Below, in pieces: positions 37,291 through 46,272 of a stretch of 64,000 nucleotides of DNA. The notes beneath the pieces were generated by a model. The model searched no databases. It worked only from the letters and a program-made list of their open reading frames with translations, and was not told the DNA's origin. Each line of letters starts with the position of its first letter. Position 1 is the first letter of the stretch. Origin of the DNA: Enterocloster alcoholdehydrogenati (GTDB lineage: Bacteria > Bacillota > Clostridia > Lachnospirales > Lachnospiraceae); NCBI RefSeq assembly GCF_013282095.1, contig NZ_BLTJ01000003.1, positions 1 through 64,000 on the forward strand, in the 5' to 3' direction. Made by a program: the position numbers and the translations under genes.

Positions 37291-38295
37291 ATGATAGAAT
37301 TTAAAAATATTGAAATTAAATACGGAGATTTTACCGCAATCCGTAACTTAAATCTTACCATAGAGGATGGGGAATTCTTTACCTTCTTAGGGCCGTCTGG
37401 CTGCGGAAAGACAACGACGCTACGTTCGCTTGTGGGCTTTTTACAGCCTGCAGGCGGGCAGATCCTGGTAGACGGTCAGGACATCACACATATGCCGGTA
37501 GAGAAACGCAACATTGGAATGGTATTTCAGAGTTATGCCCTGTTCCCTACTATGACTGTGTATGAAAATCTGGCTTTTGGGCTTAAGGTAAAGAAACTCC
37601 CGGCTGCGAAGATCGATAGAAAGGTTCGTGAGGTGGCAAAGATCATTGAGATCAGGGATGAGCAGCTGGTGAGAAATGTTTCTGAATTGTCCGGCGGTCA
37701 GCAGCAGAGGGTAGCCCTGGCAAGAGCCATTGTACTGGAGCCAAAGATTCTCTGTCTGGATGAACCTTTATCTAATCTGGATGCCAAGCTGAGAGTAGGG
37801 CTTAGAAGCGAACTGAAACGTCTCCAGAAGAATCTGGGAATTACAACACTTTATGTGACGCACGACCAGGAAGAGGCTCTGACCCTTTCTGACAGGATCG
37901 CCGTATTCAATAACGGTTTTGTAGAACAGGTGGATAAACCGTTTAACATCTACAATCATTCCAAATCAGAATTTGTCTGTGACTTTATCGGTGAGATCAA
38001 TCATTTATCAGGAAATATGGCGGCAGAGATGAATCGCCAGCTTTCATGCAGCCTGGATGAGAACAAAAAGAGCTATATACGACTGGAACGCATTGGATTT
38101 TCCCCTGTGCCTGGTGCGGCTGAATTTGCAGGTGTGATCAGAGATTATGATTACAACGGCGTTCTTACCAGGTATCGGATTGACGCCGGGGGCTGTGAGG
38201 TGCGGGCAGTCCATGTCAATGATGGCCAGCCCTTTATGGCGGAAGGGGATTCGGTGAAGCTTTACATTCATCCGTCGGATGTTATGCAGTTTTAA
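37291..38295 (+). CDS. ABC importer ATP-binding protein (PotA/FbpC/PhnT-like)
   Basis: A 334-residue ATPase. Walker A GPSGCGKT (near 34-41), Q-loop VFQSYALFP, signature LSGGQQQRVALARAI, Walker B ILCLDEPLSNLD and switch LYVTHDQEEA are all canonical. The C-terminal part (about 240-334) is a TOBE/OB regulatory domain as in iron, spermidine and phosphonate importers. ATG after AGGAG. Confidence 0.94.
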   Translation: MIEFKNIEIKYGDFTAIRNLNLTIEDGEFFTFLGPSGCGKTTTLRSLVGFLQPAGGQILVDGQDITHMPVEKRNIGMVFQSYALFPTMTVYENLAFGLKVKKLPAAKIDRKVREVAKIIEIRDEQLVRNVSELSGGQQQRVALARAIVLEPKILCLDEPLSNLDAKLRVGLRSELKRLQKNLGITTLYVTHDQEEALTLSDRIAVFNNGFVEQVDKPFNIYNHSKSEFVCDFIGEINHLSGNMAAEMNRQLSCSLDENKKSYIRLERIGFSPVPGAAEFAGVIRDYDYNGVLTRYRIDAGGCEVRAVHVNDGQPFMAEGDSVKLYIHPSDVMQF

Positions 38296-38310
38296 GCCAG
38301 GAGGGATAGC

Positions 38311-40068
38311 ATGAAAGGAAAACAATCAAAAAAACCCCTGAATATCCAGAGCCTGATCCTGAAACTGGCGGTAGCCTGGGCCCTTATTGCCTTTGTGGTA
38401 TATCCGAATGTGAACCTGCTGCTTGGAATCTTTTTTCAGGACGGCACCTTTTCCTCTGATGCAGTGGAAAAGGTGTTTAAGTCTGCCAGAGCAATAAAGA
38501 GCCTAAAAAACAGCTTTGTTCTGGCGGTGACGCTGGCAGTTACGGTGAATGTTGTGGGGACGTTAAGCGTGCTCTTTACGGAATACTGGGAGATCAAAGG
38601 GGCAAAAATATTAAAGCTTGCCTATATGAGTTCCCTGATTTACGGAGGCGTTGTGCTGGTGTCAGGCTACAAGTATGTTTATGGTGCCAATGGACTGATC
38701 ACGAAACTGCTTCTGCAGATATTTCCAGATATGAATCCCGGCTGGTTTACGGGATATGGAGCAGTTGTCTTTGTGATGACATTTTCCTGTACCCAGAATC
38801 ATATGATGTTCCTGAAAAATGCCCTCCACGGCATTGATTATTATACCGTAGAGGCAGCAAAGAATATGGGGGCTTCGGGGAAGGACATTTTCTTTAAGAT
38901 CGTATTTCCCGTGTTAAAGCCTACCTTTTTTGCTATTACGATCCTGACATTCCTGACCGGTCTTGGGGCTATGTCGGCTCCGCTGATTGTAGGCGGGGAA
39001 AATTTTCAGACCATCAATCCCATGATTATCACTTTTTCACGTTCGTCTTCATCCAGGGATGTAGCAGCGCTGTTAGCCATTCTCTTAGGACTGGCCACCA
39101 TCCTGCTTTTGGCTATATTCAGCCGGATTGAGAAGAACGGAAATTATGTGTCTGTGTCCAAAACTAAGGCAAAATTGAAGAAACAGAAGATCAGCCAGCC
39201 GGTGCTTAATCTTCTGGCTCATGTAACTGCCTGGGCGATGTTTGCTGTCTATGTGATCCCCATGGTTCTGGTGGTGGTGTACTCCTTCTGCGATTCTCTC
39301 ACCATAAAGACCGGCGATCTGAGCCTTCAGTCCTTTACGCTGGAGAACTACCGAAAACTCTTTACCAGCCTGGAAGCTATTAAGCCTTATCTGGTAAGTA
39401 TCGTGTACTCTATGCTGGCTTCTGTGACCGCAGTGGCTATGGCTGTGATTTGTGCCAGATTTGTGAGAAAGGCAGCTCATAAGTTTGATAAGGCCTTTGA
39501 ATGGGGGATGCTGATTCCGTGGCTGCTGCCGTCTACCCTCATCGCTCTCGGCTTAAGCACTACATATGGTGAGCGCCATCTGATCCTGTTTAATCAGGTT
39601 TTGGTGGGAACCATTGTGCTGATGCTGGCAGGCTATATTGTAGTAAAGCTTCCGTTTTCCTATCGTATGGTAAAGGCGGCCTTTTTCAGTATTGACGATG
39701 ATCTGGAAGAAGCGGCAAAATGTATGGGAGCGGGCACATTTTATACAATGATAAAAGTAGTTCTTCCGGTGATGATGCCGGCGCTGATGTCCGTTGTGAT
39801 TTTAAGCTTTAACGGTATGCTCTCAGATTATGACCTGTCTGTATTCCTGTACCATCCGTTGTATCAGCCTCTGGGGATTGTGATTAAGGCAGCTTCAGAT
39901 GAATCGGCCTCCATTGATGCCAGAGCGATGAGCTTTGTATACACCGTGGTACTGATGGCGCTGTCTTCCATCACGCTTTATTTCGGACAGGGAAATGGAA
40001 TGGAAAAAATAAAGCGTTGGAAGCAGAAACGTCTGGAAAAGAAGGTGATCCGCCAGCTGCAGGGCTGA
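38311..40068 (+). CDS. ABC importer permease, two permease units in one chain
   Basis: A 585-residue membrane protein with about 12 helices in two homologous halves (about 1-280 and 300-560), as in the FbpB/ThiP/PhnU-type fused permeases. Each half has its own EAA coupling loop: YTVEAAKNMGASGKDIFFK and LEEAAKCMGAGTFYTMIKV. ATG after AGGAGG. One such chain can serve as the entire translocation pore, which explains the single permease gene. Confidence 0.92.
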   Translation: MKGKQSKKPLNIQSLILKLAVAWALIAFVVYPNVNLLLGIFFQDGTFSSDAVEKVFKSARAIKSLKNSFVLAVTLAVTVNVVGTLSVLFTEYWEIKGAKILKLAYMSSLIYGGVVLVSGYKYVYGANGLITKLLLQIFPDMNPGWFTGYGAVVFVMTFSCTQNHMMFLKNALHGIDYYTVEAAKNMGASGKDIFFKIVFPVLKPTFFAITILTFLTGLGAMSAPLIVGGENFQTINPMIITFSRSSSSRDVAALLAILLGLATILLLAIFSRIEKNGNYVSVSKTKAKLKKQKISQPVLNLLAHVTAWAMFAVYVIPMVLVVVYSFCDSLTIKTGDLSLQSFTLENYRKLFTSLEAIKPYLVSIVYSMLASVTAVAMAVICARFVRKAAHKFDKAFEWGMLIPWLLPSTLIALGLSTTYGERHLILFNQVLVGTIVLMLAGYIVVKLPFSYRMVKAAFFSIDDDLEEAAKCMGAGTFYTMIKVVLPVMMPALMSVVILSFNGMLSDYDLSVFLYHPLYQPLGIVIKAASDESASIDARAMSFVYTVVLMALSSITLYFGQGNGMEKIKRWKQKRLEKKVIRQLQG

Positions 40069-40072
40069 TTGT

Positions 40073-40765
40073 ATGGAAATGCTTGAGATGGGGATTGGGT
40101 ATCTGAAAGAACTGAACGGGCTCTCTATTACCCTGCGGGTACTGTTAGCAGTTGTCTGCGGAGGTGTTATTGGCCTGGAACGCGGCCGGGCACATCAGCC
40201 GGCAGGTATGAGGACATATATGCTGGTATGCATGGGCGCGGCGGTGGTAATGGCGACAGGCCACTATATGTATGATGTATTTCAGACCGGTGATCCAGCC
40301 AGACTGGGTGCTCAGGTCATCAGCGGTATCGGCTTTCTGGGGGCAGGCAGCATCATCACCTCCGGACAGACAAAAGTCAGGGGGCTGACTACGGCGGCCG
40401 GTCTGTGGACGGCGGCCTGTATCGGCCTGGCGATAGGAATTGGATTTTACAGTGCAGGGATTCTGGCTACTCTGGCGGTGTATCTGATTATGGCCAGATT
40501 TAAGAAACTGGAATACAAATTTCTGCTGGAGGATGTGTACTGCGGCGTTTATGTAGAATTTGACGGCACAGTGACCATCTCCGATATCGCCCAGCATATG
40601 GCAGGTTTTGGTCTGGAGATCGAAGAGGTTCAGATGGGAAAGCAGGGAAAAGAGTTCCGTAAAGCCATGATTACACTGAAAAATAAAAAGGAAGAGAGCA
40701 GGGATACAGTAATCCGCCAAATGGAGCAGATCCATGGAGTGCGGTACGCGAAATACATTTTTTAG
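40073..40765 (+). CDS. MgtC/SapB family membrane protein
   Basis: A 230-residue protein. The MgtC region (about 20-150) has GVIGLERGRAHQPAGMRTYMLVCMGAA (split over two helices), AQVISGIGFLGAG and KVRGLTTAAGLWTAACIGLA, all strong family marks. A soluble ACT-like C-terminus follows (about 155-230). It begins four bases after the permease stop with only a weak ribosome site, so translation is likely coupled; a later ATG at 40088 is possible. MgtC proteins help cells cope with low Mg2+ or low phosphate. Its place in the GDPD/importer operon fits a phosphate-scavenging theme. Confidence 0.88.
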   Translation: MEMLEMGIGYLKELNGLSITLRVLLAVVCGGVIGLERGRAHQPAGMRTYMLVCMGAAVVMATGHYMYDVFQTGDPARLGAQVISGIGFLGAGSIITSGQTKVRGLTTAAGLWTAACIGLAIGIGFYSAGILATLAVYLIMARFKKLEYKFLLEDVYCGVYVEFDGTVTISDIAQHMAGFGLEIEEVQMGKQGKEFRKAMITLKNKKEESRDTVIRQMEQIHGVRYAKYIF

Positions 40766-40772
40766 AGAAAAG

Positions 40773-40812
40773 GGCGCTGTCTGGTTTTAAATGGAACCGG
40801 CAGCGCCTTTTT
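40773..40812 (+). terminator. Terminator of the GDPD-importer-MgtC operon
   Basis: GGCGCTG (40773-40779) pairs with CAGCGCC (40801-40807), with further pairing inside (TGGTT/AACCG), followed by TTTTT. Confidence 0.87.
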
Positions 40813-40813
40813 G

Positions 40814-41653
40814 TTACACAATACTCATAAACCACTCTACGGTGTCAGGATCATGATGGGAGAAGAACAGACTCTTTCCTCCATCCAGTTCCTCGATCCG
40901 TTTCAATTCCTCATCGGTAAGAGTAAAATCAAACACCTGGAAGTTTTCTTCCATCCGTTCCCTGTGGACAGATTTTGGAATAACGATTACATCCTTTTGC
41001 AGAAGGAACCGCAGGGCGGTCTGGGCTGCGGTCTTTTTGTGGGCCGCGCCGATCTCATTTAAGACGGGATTTTTTAAAAAGTCGTTTTTTCCCTCTGCAA
41101 AAGGTCCCCAGGACATGAGCTGTGTCCCATGTTTCTGCATATATGTGCGGGCGTTTTTCTGCTGGAAAAATACATGGGTTTCCATCTGGTTCACAGCGGG
41201 TGTTACCTGAGAAAAATGAACAAGGTCAAGATAACGGTCGGGATAAAAATTGGAAACGCCGATGGCTCGCGCGGTTTTTGCCTTATAGGCCTCCTCCATG
41301 GCCCGATAGGTGCCATAGTAATCGCCAAAGGGCTGATGGATCAGCAGCAGATCCACATAATCCGTCCGCAGCTTTTTAAGAGACGTTTCGATAGAAGCTT
41401 TTGCCTTCTCAAAGCCGGCGTTTGAAATCCAGATTTTTGTGGTGATAAACAGTTCCTCCCGCGGCAGGCCGCATTCTGCCAGCGCATTTCCAACGCCTTC
41501 CTCGTTGCCGTATGCCTGGGCGGTGTCGATGCTGCGGTATCCGGTTTCGATTGCCTCAAGTACACAGCGTCTGGTATCCTCAGGGGGAGTCTGGAAAACT
41601 CCATAGCCAAGCTTGGGCATTTTAACCCCATTGTTGAGTGTTACATATTCCAT
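40814..41653 (-). CDS. Aldo/keto reductase
   Basis: A 279-residue NADPH-dependent oxidoreductase, TIM-barrel fold. The catalytic tetrad is complete: Asp43 and Tyr48 in SIDTAQAYGNE, Lys73 in TTKIW, His106 in LLIHQPFG. The C-terminal IPKSVHRERMEENF binds the nucleotide 2'-phosphate. The ATG at 41653 has AGGAGG seven bases upstream; an earlier ATG in frame is not family-like. Divergent from a LysR-type gene that probably controls it. Natural substrate unknown; relatives reduce 2,5-diketogluconate, methylglyoxal and other carbonyls. Confidence 0.93.
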   Translation of the reverse strand: MEYVTLNNGVKMPKLGYGVFQTPPEDTRRCVLEAIETGYRSIDTAQAYGNEEGVGNALAECGLPREELFITTKIWISNAGFEKAKASIETSLKKLRTDYVDLLLIHQPFGDYYGTYRAMEEAYKAKTARAIGVSNFYPDRYLDLVHFSQVTPAVNQMETHVFFQQKNARTYMQKHGTQLMSWGPFAEGKNDFLKNPVLNEIGAAHKKTAAQTALRFLLQKDVIVIPKSVHRERMEENFQVFDFTLTDEELKRIEELDGGKSLFFSHHDPDTVEWFMSIV

Positions 41654-41751
41654 ATCGCATACCTCCTGATATTCATTGGTGTTTCCTGGCCGCCGCCATG
41701 CTTGCGGTAGCGGCCAGAAAGCACCTGGATTTGATTTTCTATGATTCACAG

Positions 41752-41780
41752 TTTACAAGTCTTTTTGAAAAAAGTACAAT
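41752..41780 (+). promoter_or_regulatory. Promoter of the LysR-family gene
   Basis: TTTACA (41752-41757), 17-bp spacer, TACAAT (41775-41780), about 50 bases before the start codon at 41833. Confidence 0.62.
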
Positions 41781-41832
41781 AGAAATACAGGAAGATACAT
41801 TTCACAGGATGAATAGTAAAGGGAGGCAGACC

Positions 41833-42711
41833 ATGCTGGATTTACTGGAACTGGAGCAGCTGGCAGCCTTTGCAGAGTATGGGACACTCTCGAAGGCGGC
41901 GCAGGAGCTGCATATCTCGCAGCCTACGCTTACCCGCACCATGAAGCGGCTGGAGGAAGAGTTTGGAGTGCCGCTGTTTGTGCGGGGGAAAAATAAAATC
42001 GAACTGAATGAGACCGGGGCAGAGGCGGCAGCCTGCGCAAAGCGTATGCTTGCACTGGCGGAGCATACGCTGCAGCAGGTTCGAGCGTATCATGCGAGGC
42101 TTCACACCATTGCAGTAGAGTCATGTGCGCCTGCGCCCCTTTGGGCGTTTCTGCCGCTTTTGTCCGCCGGCTTTCCGGGGCAGACCGTCTCGTCCTGTCT
42201 GGCAGATGAGAAAATAATCCTAGAAGACGTAAAGGCAGGCGCCTGTGATATCGGGATACTGCCTGCAATGGTAAAAGATAAGGGACTGGAGTGTATTCCC
42301 ATCCAGAGGGAGAAGCTGTCCGTCTGTGTGCCGCCGGATCATGAACTGGCGGGCCGAAAAAGTGTGGTTTTCGCGGACCTGGACGGCTATAACTGCCTGC
42401 TCCGATCCCAAATCGGTTTTTGGACGGAAATGTGCCGCCGGAAGATGCCGGCCTCCCGGTTTCTGATTCAGACTGACGACTTTGCCTTAAGGGAACTGAT
42501 ACGCACATCTACGCTTTTATGCTTTACTACCAATCTCGCAGGCGACATGGCGGATATTCTTACGAAACGTGTCATCATACCTGTCGCGGATGCAGAAGCG
42601 GATGTGACCTATTATATGGTATGCCAGAAGCAGAAGAAGGCGTACGAAAAAGCCGCGAGGGAACTGGAAAAACGGTTTGTGAAAAAGAAAGGGAACGGAG
42701 AGGCACAATGA
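41833..42711 (+). CDS. LysR-family transcriptional regulator
   Basis: A 292-residue regulator. The N-terminal winged helix-turn-helix reads LEQLAAFAEYGTLSKAAQEL and HISQPTLTRTMKRLEEEFG, a textbook LysR domain; residues about 90-285 form the effector-binding fold. The ATG at 41833 has GGGAGG upstream. It is divergent from the aldo/keto reductase, the usual arrangement for a LysR protein and its target. Its stop overlaps the next gene as ATGA, which ties it also to the AraC-type regulator downstream. Confidence 0.92.
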   Translation: MLDLLELEQLAAFAEYGTLSKAAQELHISQPTLTRTMKRLEEEFGVPLFVRGKNKIELNETGAEAAACAKRMLALAEHTLQQVRAYHARLHTIAVESCAPAPLWAFLPLLSAGFPGQTVSSCLADEKIILEDVKAGACDIGILPAMVKDKGLECIPIQREKLSVCVPPDHELAGRKSVVFADLDGYNCLLRSQIGFWTEMCRRKMPASRFLIQTDDFALRELIRTSTLLCFTTNLAGDMADILTKRVIIPVADAEADVTYYMVCQKQKKAYEKAARELEKRFVKKKGNGEAQ

Positions 42712-44324
42712 AGATACTGCTGATTGATTCAGAAGCAGAAGAGATAAGAAAATTAAAGAATCAAATTGACTGGGAGTCATACGGTATTGAAAGCGCGGCG
42801 ACTGCTTACAGTGAAAAAACAGCGAAGGAAACCGCAAAAAACCAGCAGCCGGAACTGGTATTTTGCAGTACACAGATCGCAGAGGATGGGGGATTTTCCC
42901 TGCTTGCGAAAATCAAATCTCTCGTGCCGGGGGTGGGAATCGTTCTTATGGGACGCGGCTTTTCCGAGGAAATCTTTCGCAGGCTTTTATATCTTGAGGC
43001 GGTGGACTATCTGAAAAAACCGGTTTCGGAGGAGGAATTTTCTCAGGCGGTAGAACGTTTTAAAAAACGCCGTTTAAAGCAGCAGGAGGAAAGGGAAGAA
43101 AAACGCTATGGGCGCTACTGGAAGAATAACCAGCGTATGATCCAGGAGATGTTCTGGAAAAAACTCTGTTTAAACCGGATTCCAGGCGGGCCGGAGGAGA
43201 TTGAGGCGGCGGCAGAGGAAGTGGACGCGAACCTGGACAAGGACTGCAGATACCGGATGGTGCTGATTACCTTTGCCAATGAGGATGAAATGCGCAGCGC
43301 CTGGGGGGAGGATCTGTGTCAGGCGGCAGTACAGAACCTGGCGCGGGCCTTTGTCAAAAAAACAGGCGACAGCAGTAAGGTGATTGTTATCTATACGCGG
43401 GTAGTGATTCTTCTGGATGAGGAGGAGTTTGATACGGCTCAGGAACGGTGCCGCATCCTGGCAGACCGGTGCCGCAGTGAGTTTAAGGCAGAGCTTTTGT
43501 GCTATCTTAGCGAACCGGTCTTCTGTGAACAGATCGCAGATACTTACAGCTGCCTTCTCACCTACAGCAAGGATGATGTGCTGCAGCAGAACCGCATTAT
43601 CTGTGTGGGCAAACAGAGCGGGGGAGAAAAACGGGAGATTGTGCTTCCGGAGACCTGGGGAGAGCTGCTTTATACGAAGGAACCTCAGCGCCTGGTGCGG
43701 GAGGTGGAAAAATTTCTTGTCCCTCTGGCAAGACAGGGACATCTGAGCGAACAGAATTTCCGTATTTTCCAGCAGGATATGCTGCAGCTGTTCTTTACGT
43801 ATATGGAAAAGAAGGAGATGCGGGCTCATGAGCTCTATGATAATCATGAGATATACCGTCTCTACAAAATAGCGATCCTGTCCATTGACGGAATGTGCCG
43901 CTGGGTGTCCAAATGTACGGAATACATCACAGGCCAGAACCGTCCCAGAGAGGCGGCCCAGGGCGCGGAGGTGGTTCGCAAGGTAAAAGAATATATCCGT
44001 TCCAATCTTAAAAATGACATAACCATGGAACAGATTGCGGGAGTGACACACTTAAACCCGGACTATACCACCAGAATCTTCCGCAGCAAAACCGGCATGA
44101 CCGTCCGGGGATATCTGATCAAAAAGCGGATGGAACGGGCCAAGACCCTTTTGCAGACTACGGGGCTTTCTGTCAGTGAGATCGCCATGGAATCGGGATA
44201 TGACAATTTCTCTTATTTTATCCGCGTATTCCGCCAGTATTTCGGCGTGACGCCCAGACAGTTCCGCAAGGGGGCAGAACAGAGGCGTATAACAGAAACG
44301 GAAAAAGATAATTCGGAAAAATGA
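42708..44324 (+). CDS. YesN-like regulator with degenerate receiver and AraC DNA-binding domain
   Basis: A 538-residue protein. Residues 1-115 have the shape of a response-regulator receiver, with YLKKPV at 101-106 keeping the conserved Lys. However, the phosphoacceptor Asp expected near 54 (usually ITDIRMP) is Ser54 in VFCSTQIAEDGG, and the acidic pair is IDSE. Phosphorylation is therefore unlikely. A middle region (about 120-420) has no named domain seen. The C-terminus (about 435-530) is an AraC pair of helix-turn-helix units (EQIAGVTHLNPDYTTRIFR; SEIAMESGYDNFSYFIRVF). No histidine kinase gene is adjacent. It overlaps the LysR gene by four bases and precedes the sugar-importer cassette, its probable target. 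Confidence 0.88.
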   Translation: MKILLIDSEAEEIRKLKNQIDWESYGIESAATAYSEKTAKETAKNQQPELVFCSTQIAEDGGFSLLAKIKSLVPGVGIVLMGRGFSEEIFRRLLYLEAVDYLKKPVSEEEFSQAVERFKKRRLKQQEEREEKRYGRYWKNNQRMIQEMFWKKLCLNRIPGGPEEIEAAAEEVDANLDKDCRYRMVLITFANEDEMRSAWGEDLCQAAVQNLARAFVKKTGDSSKVIVIYTRVVILLDEEEFDTAQERCRILADRCRSEFKAELLCYLSEPVFCEQIADTYSCLLTYSKDDVLQQNRIICVGKQSGGEKREIVLPETWGELLYTKEPQRLVREVEKFLVPLARQGHLSEQNFRIFQQDMLQLFFTYMEKKEMRAHELYDNHEIYRLYKIAILSIDGMCRWVSKCTEYITGQNRPREAAQGAEVVRKVKEYIRSNLKNDITMEQIAGVTHLNPDYTTRIFRSKTGMTVRGYLIKKRMERAKTLLQTTGLSVSEIAMESGYDNFSYFIRVFRQYFGVTPRQFRKGAEQRRITETEKDNSEK

Positions 44325-44337
44325 TATTATTCATAGG

Positions 44338-44384
44338 AAAAGTGCTGTTTTTTACTTTGAGAAAGAAAAAACAGCACTTTTTTT
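44338..44384 (+). terminator. Terminator after the AraC-type regulator
   Basis: AAAGTGCTGTTTTTT pairs with AAAAAACAGCACTTT and is followed by more T. A strong hairpin separating the regulators from the importer cassette. Confidence 0.88.
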
Positions 44385-44505
44385 ACGGGAGATTTACAGA
44401 TGGGGTCGTAAAAGTGATAAAATGTGTCGCAAGAATGAAAGCCAGAAACACAGGCCCTTATATATAATACCAGATGGAAATAAAAATTTATTTTGGAGAT
44501 GGGAA

Positions 44506-45390
44506 ATGAAAGTCAGTCTGATCGTAAGCGATATTGATGGAACTATATTACCGGCAGGCTGCGGGCAGGATGGAAAACGCAGCGATGGCCCTGGGGTTTC
44601 CGATGGCATCGAGCGTCTTGGCAGGCTGATCCGGGAATGGGGGCTGCCGTTTACGCTGGCAAGCGGACGGCCGTTGGATATGATGGATACGCTGGGGGAC
44701 CTGCTGGGGGTAACGCTTCCCATGGTAGCCTGCAACGGGGCTGCGGCGGGAAAACGAAACCGTCTGCTTTGGAATGAACGTCTGCTGACTGCTCAGGTGA
44801 GGGCCGCCATTGAATATGCGGATCATCTGGGAATGGCGGTGATCGCCACAGACGGCTCTGATGAGATTGTGTACCGGCAGAATGAGTATACCAAAAGTCA
44901 CAGTGAAAACGGATCCTGGGTCAAAACATGGCGTCCTGCTACAGAGGAGGACTGGGGAGGATGGAACATACAGAAGCTTCTGATTATTGATCCCGATTCT
45001 CCTGGAAGGGTGGATGAGATCATTGAGAAGCTGGAGCGGGGGCAGGAATACGGAGCTGCCATGTCCATTCTGCGTTATGACGACCGGGGGATTGAGGTCA
45101 TGCCGGGAGGCTGCACCAAGGGGATGGGAGTTAAAAGGCTGGCGGATAACCTTGGTATTCCCATGGATGAAGTTATGGTGCTGGGAGACAATAAAAATGA
45201 TATAGATATGTTCCGGGAAGCCGGGCTTTGCGCGGCTGTTTTTAACGCGGTCCCGGTTTTAAAGGAAGAGGCGGATTACATCAGCTGTTCCCAGTGGGTC
45301 TACGGTGTAATTGAAGCGCTGGAAACCCTGGTCATACCGCAGCTGTATTCCGAACATCTGGCACAGCGGCAAACAAACAGAAAGAGGTAA
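44506..45390 (+). CDS. HAD-superfamily hydrolase, Cof type
   Basis: A 294-residue phosphatase of the Cof/YbiV class. Motif I is IVSDIDGT (nucleophile Asp9, Asp11), motif II near LASGRP, and motif IV GDNKNDIDMF near 227. The cap domain sits between. It probably dephosphorylates a sugar phosphate or nucleotide. The ATG at 44506 follows TTTGGAGATGGGA. It lies four bases ahead of the importer permease gene and starts the cassette. Confidence 0.92.
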   Translation: MKVSLIVSDIDGTILPAGCGQDGKRSDGPGVSDGIERLGRLIREWGLPFTLASGRPLDMMDTLGDLLGVTLPMVACNGAAAGKRNRLLWNERLLTAQVRAAIEYADHLGMAVIATDGSDEIVYRQNEYTKSHSENGSWVKTWRPATEEDWGGWNIQKLLIIDPDSPGRVDEIIEKLERGQEYGAAMSILRYDDRGIEVMPGGCTKGMGVKRLADNLGIPMDEVMVLGDNKNDIDMFREAGLCAAVFNAVPVLKEEADYISCSQWVYGVIEALETLVIPQLYSEHLAQRQTNRKR

Positions 45391-45393
45391 GGG

Positions 45394-46272
45394 ATGATGA
45401 AACAAAAGCGAAAGTCACTGAAAAAGACATTGGAACCCTACTGCTGGCTGCTGCCGGCATTTCTGCTGTTTATCCCCTTTACATTTATGCCGTTTCTCCA
45501 GACGATTTACAAGAGCTTTTTTATTGTAGATTCCATGGGAACGCTGAAACGTTTTGTGGGATTTGAAAATTATCTTTATATTTTAAAGGATGAAACTTTT
45601 GTTAAGGCGGTGGTCAATACGCTGGTCTATGTGGTGCTGACGGTTCCGGTCTCCAAGATACTGGGAATGCTTCTTGCTCTTTTGGCAAACAGGCGCAGAA
45701 AGACCTCTTTTATCTATGAAACCTCCTTTGCACTGCCTATGGCTATGGCAGTATCGGTGACTGCCATGATTTTTCAGCTGCTTTATGTGCCGTCTCTGGG
45801 ATTCATCAACGGAATCACAGGGTTAAAAATCAACTGGCTGACGGATCCAAAGTACGCCATGATCGCCATTGCGGTCATTCAGATCTGGCTTTCCACCGGA
45901 TATGCGTTTATTTTTATGCTGGCGGCCGTTCGGAGTGTGCCCAGAGATATCATTGAAAGTGCGTCCATTGACGGCGCGGGACCAGTGCGGCAGCTGCTTC
46001 AGATCTATCTGCCGCTGACAACTCCCACCATGTTTTATCTTATTATCACAGATCTCTCCTACAGTATGATGATGATGAGTCTGGTGAGTGTGCTCACGGA
46101 CGGAGGGCCAAAGAATTCTACTATTACAATCATGTATTATATCTTTAAGCAGATTGCCGCAGCGGGCAATTATACTAATGCCAATCCGGCTGCGATTATT
46201 GCCTTTATTATGACCTTAACGGCTACGCTGCTTGGATTTTTATGGGAAAAGAAAGGGGTGCATTATTCATGA
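45394..46272 (+). CDS. Sugar ABC importer permease (UgpA/MalF-like, CUT1)
   Basis: A 292-residue permease with six membrane helices. The EAA coupling loop is PRDIIESASIDGAGPVRQL. The N-terminal KTLEPYCWLLPAFLLFIPF is typical of carbohydrate importers of the CUT1 class. Its stop overlaps the next permease as ATGA. No ATPase gene is present in the cassette. Confidence 0.93.
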   Translation: MMKQKRKSLKKTLEPYCWLLPAFLLFIPFTFMPFLQTIYKSFFIVDSMGTLKRFVGFENYLYILKDETFVKAVVNTLVYVVLTVPVSKILGMLLALLANRRRKTSFIYETSFALPMAMAVSVTAMIFQLLYVPSLGFINGITGLKINWLTDPKYAMIAIAVIQIWLSTGYAFIFMLAAVRSVPRDIIESASIDGAGPVRQLLQIYLPLTTPTMFYLIITDLSYSMMMMSLVSVLTDGGPKNSTITIMYYIFKQIAAAGNYTNANPAAIIAFIMTLTATLLGFLWEKKGVHYS

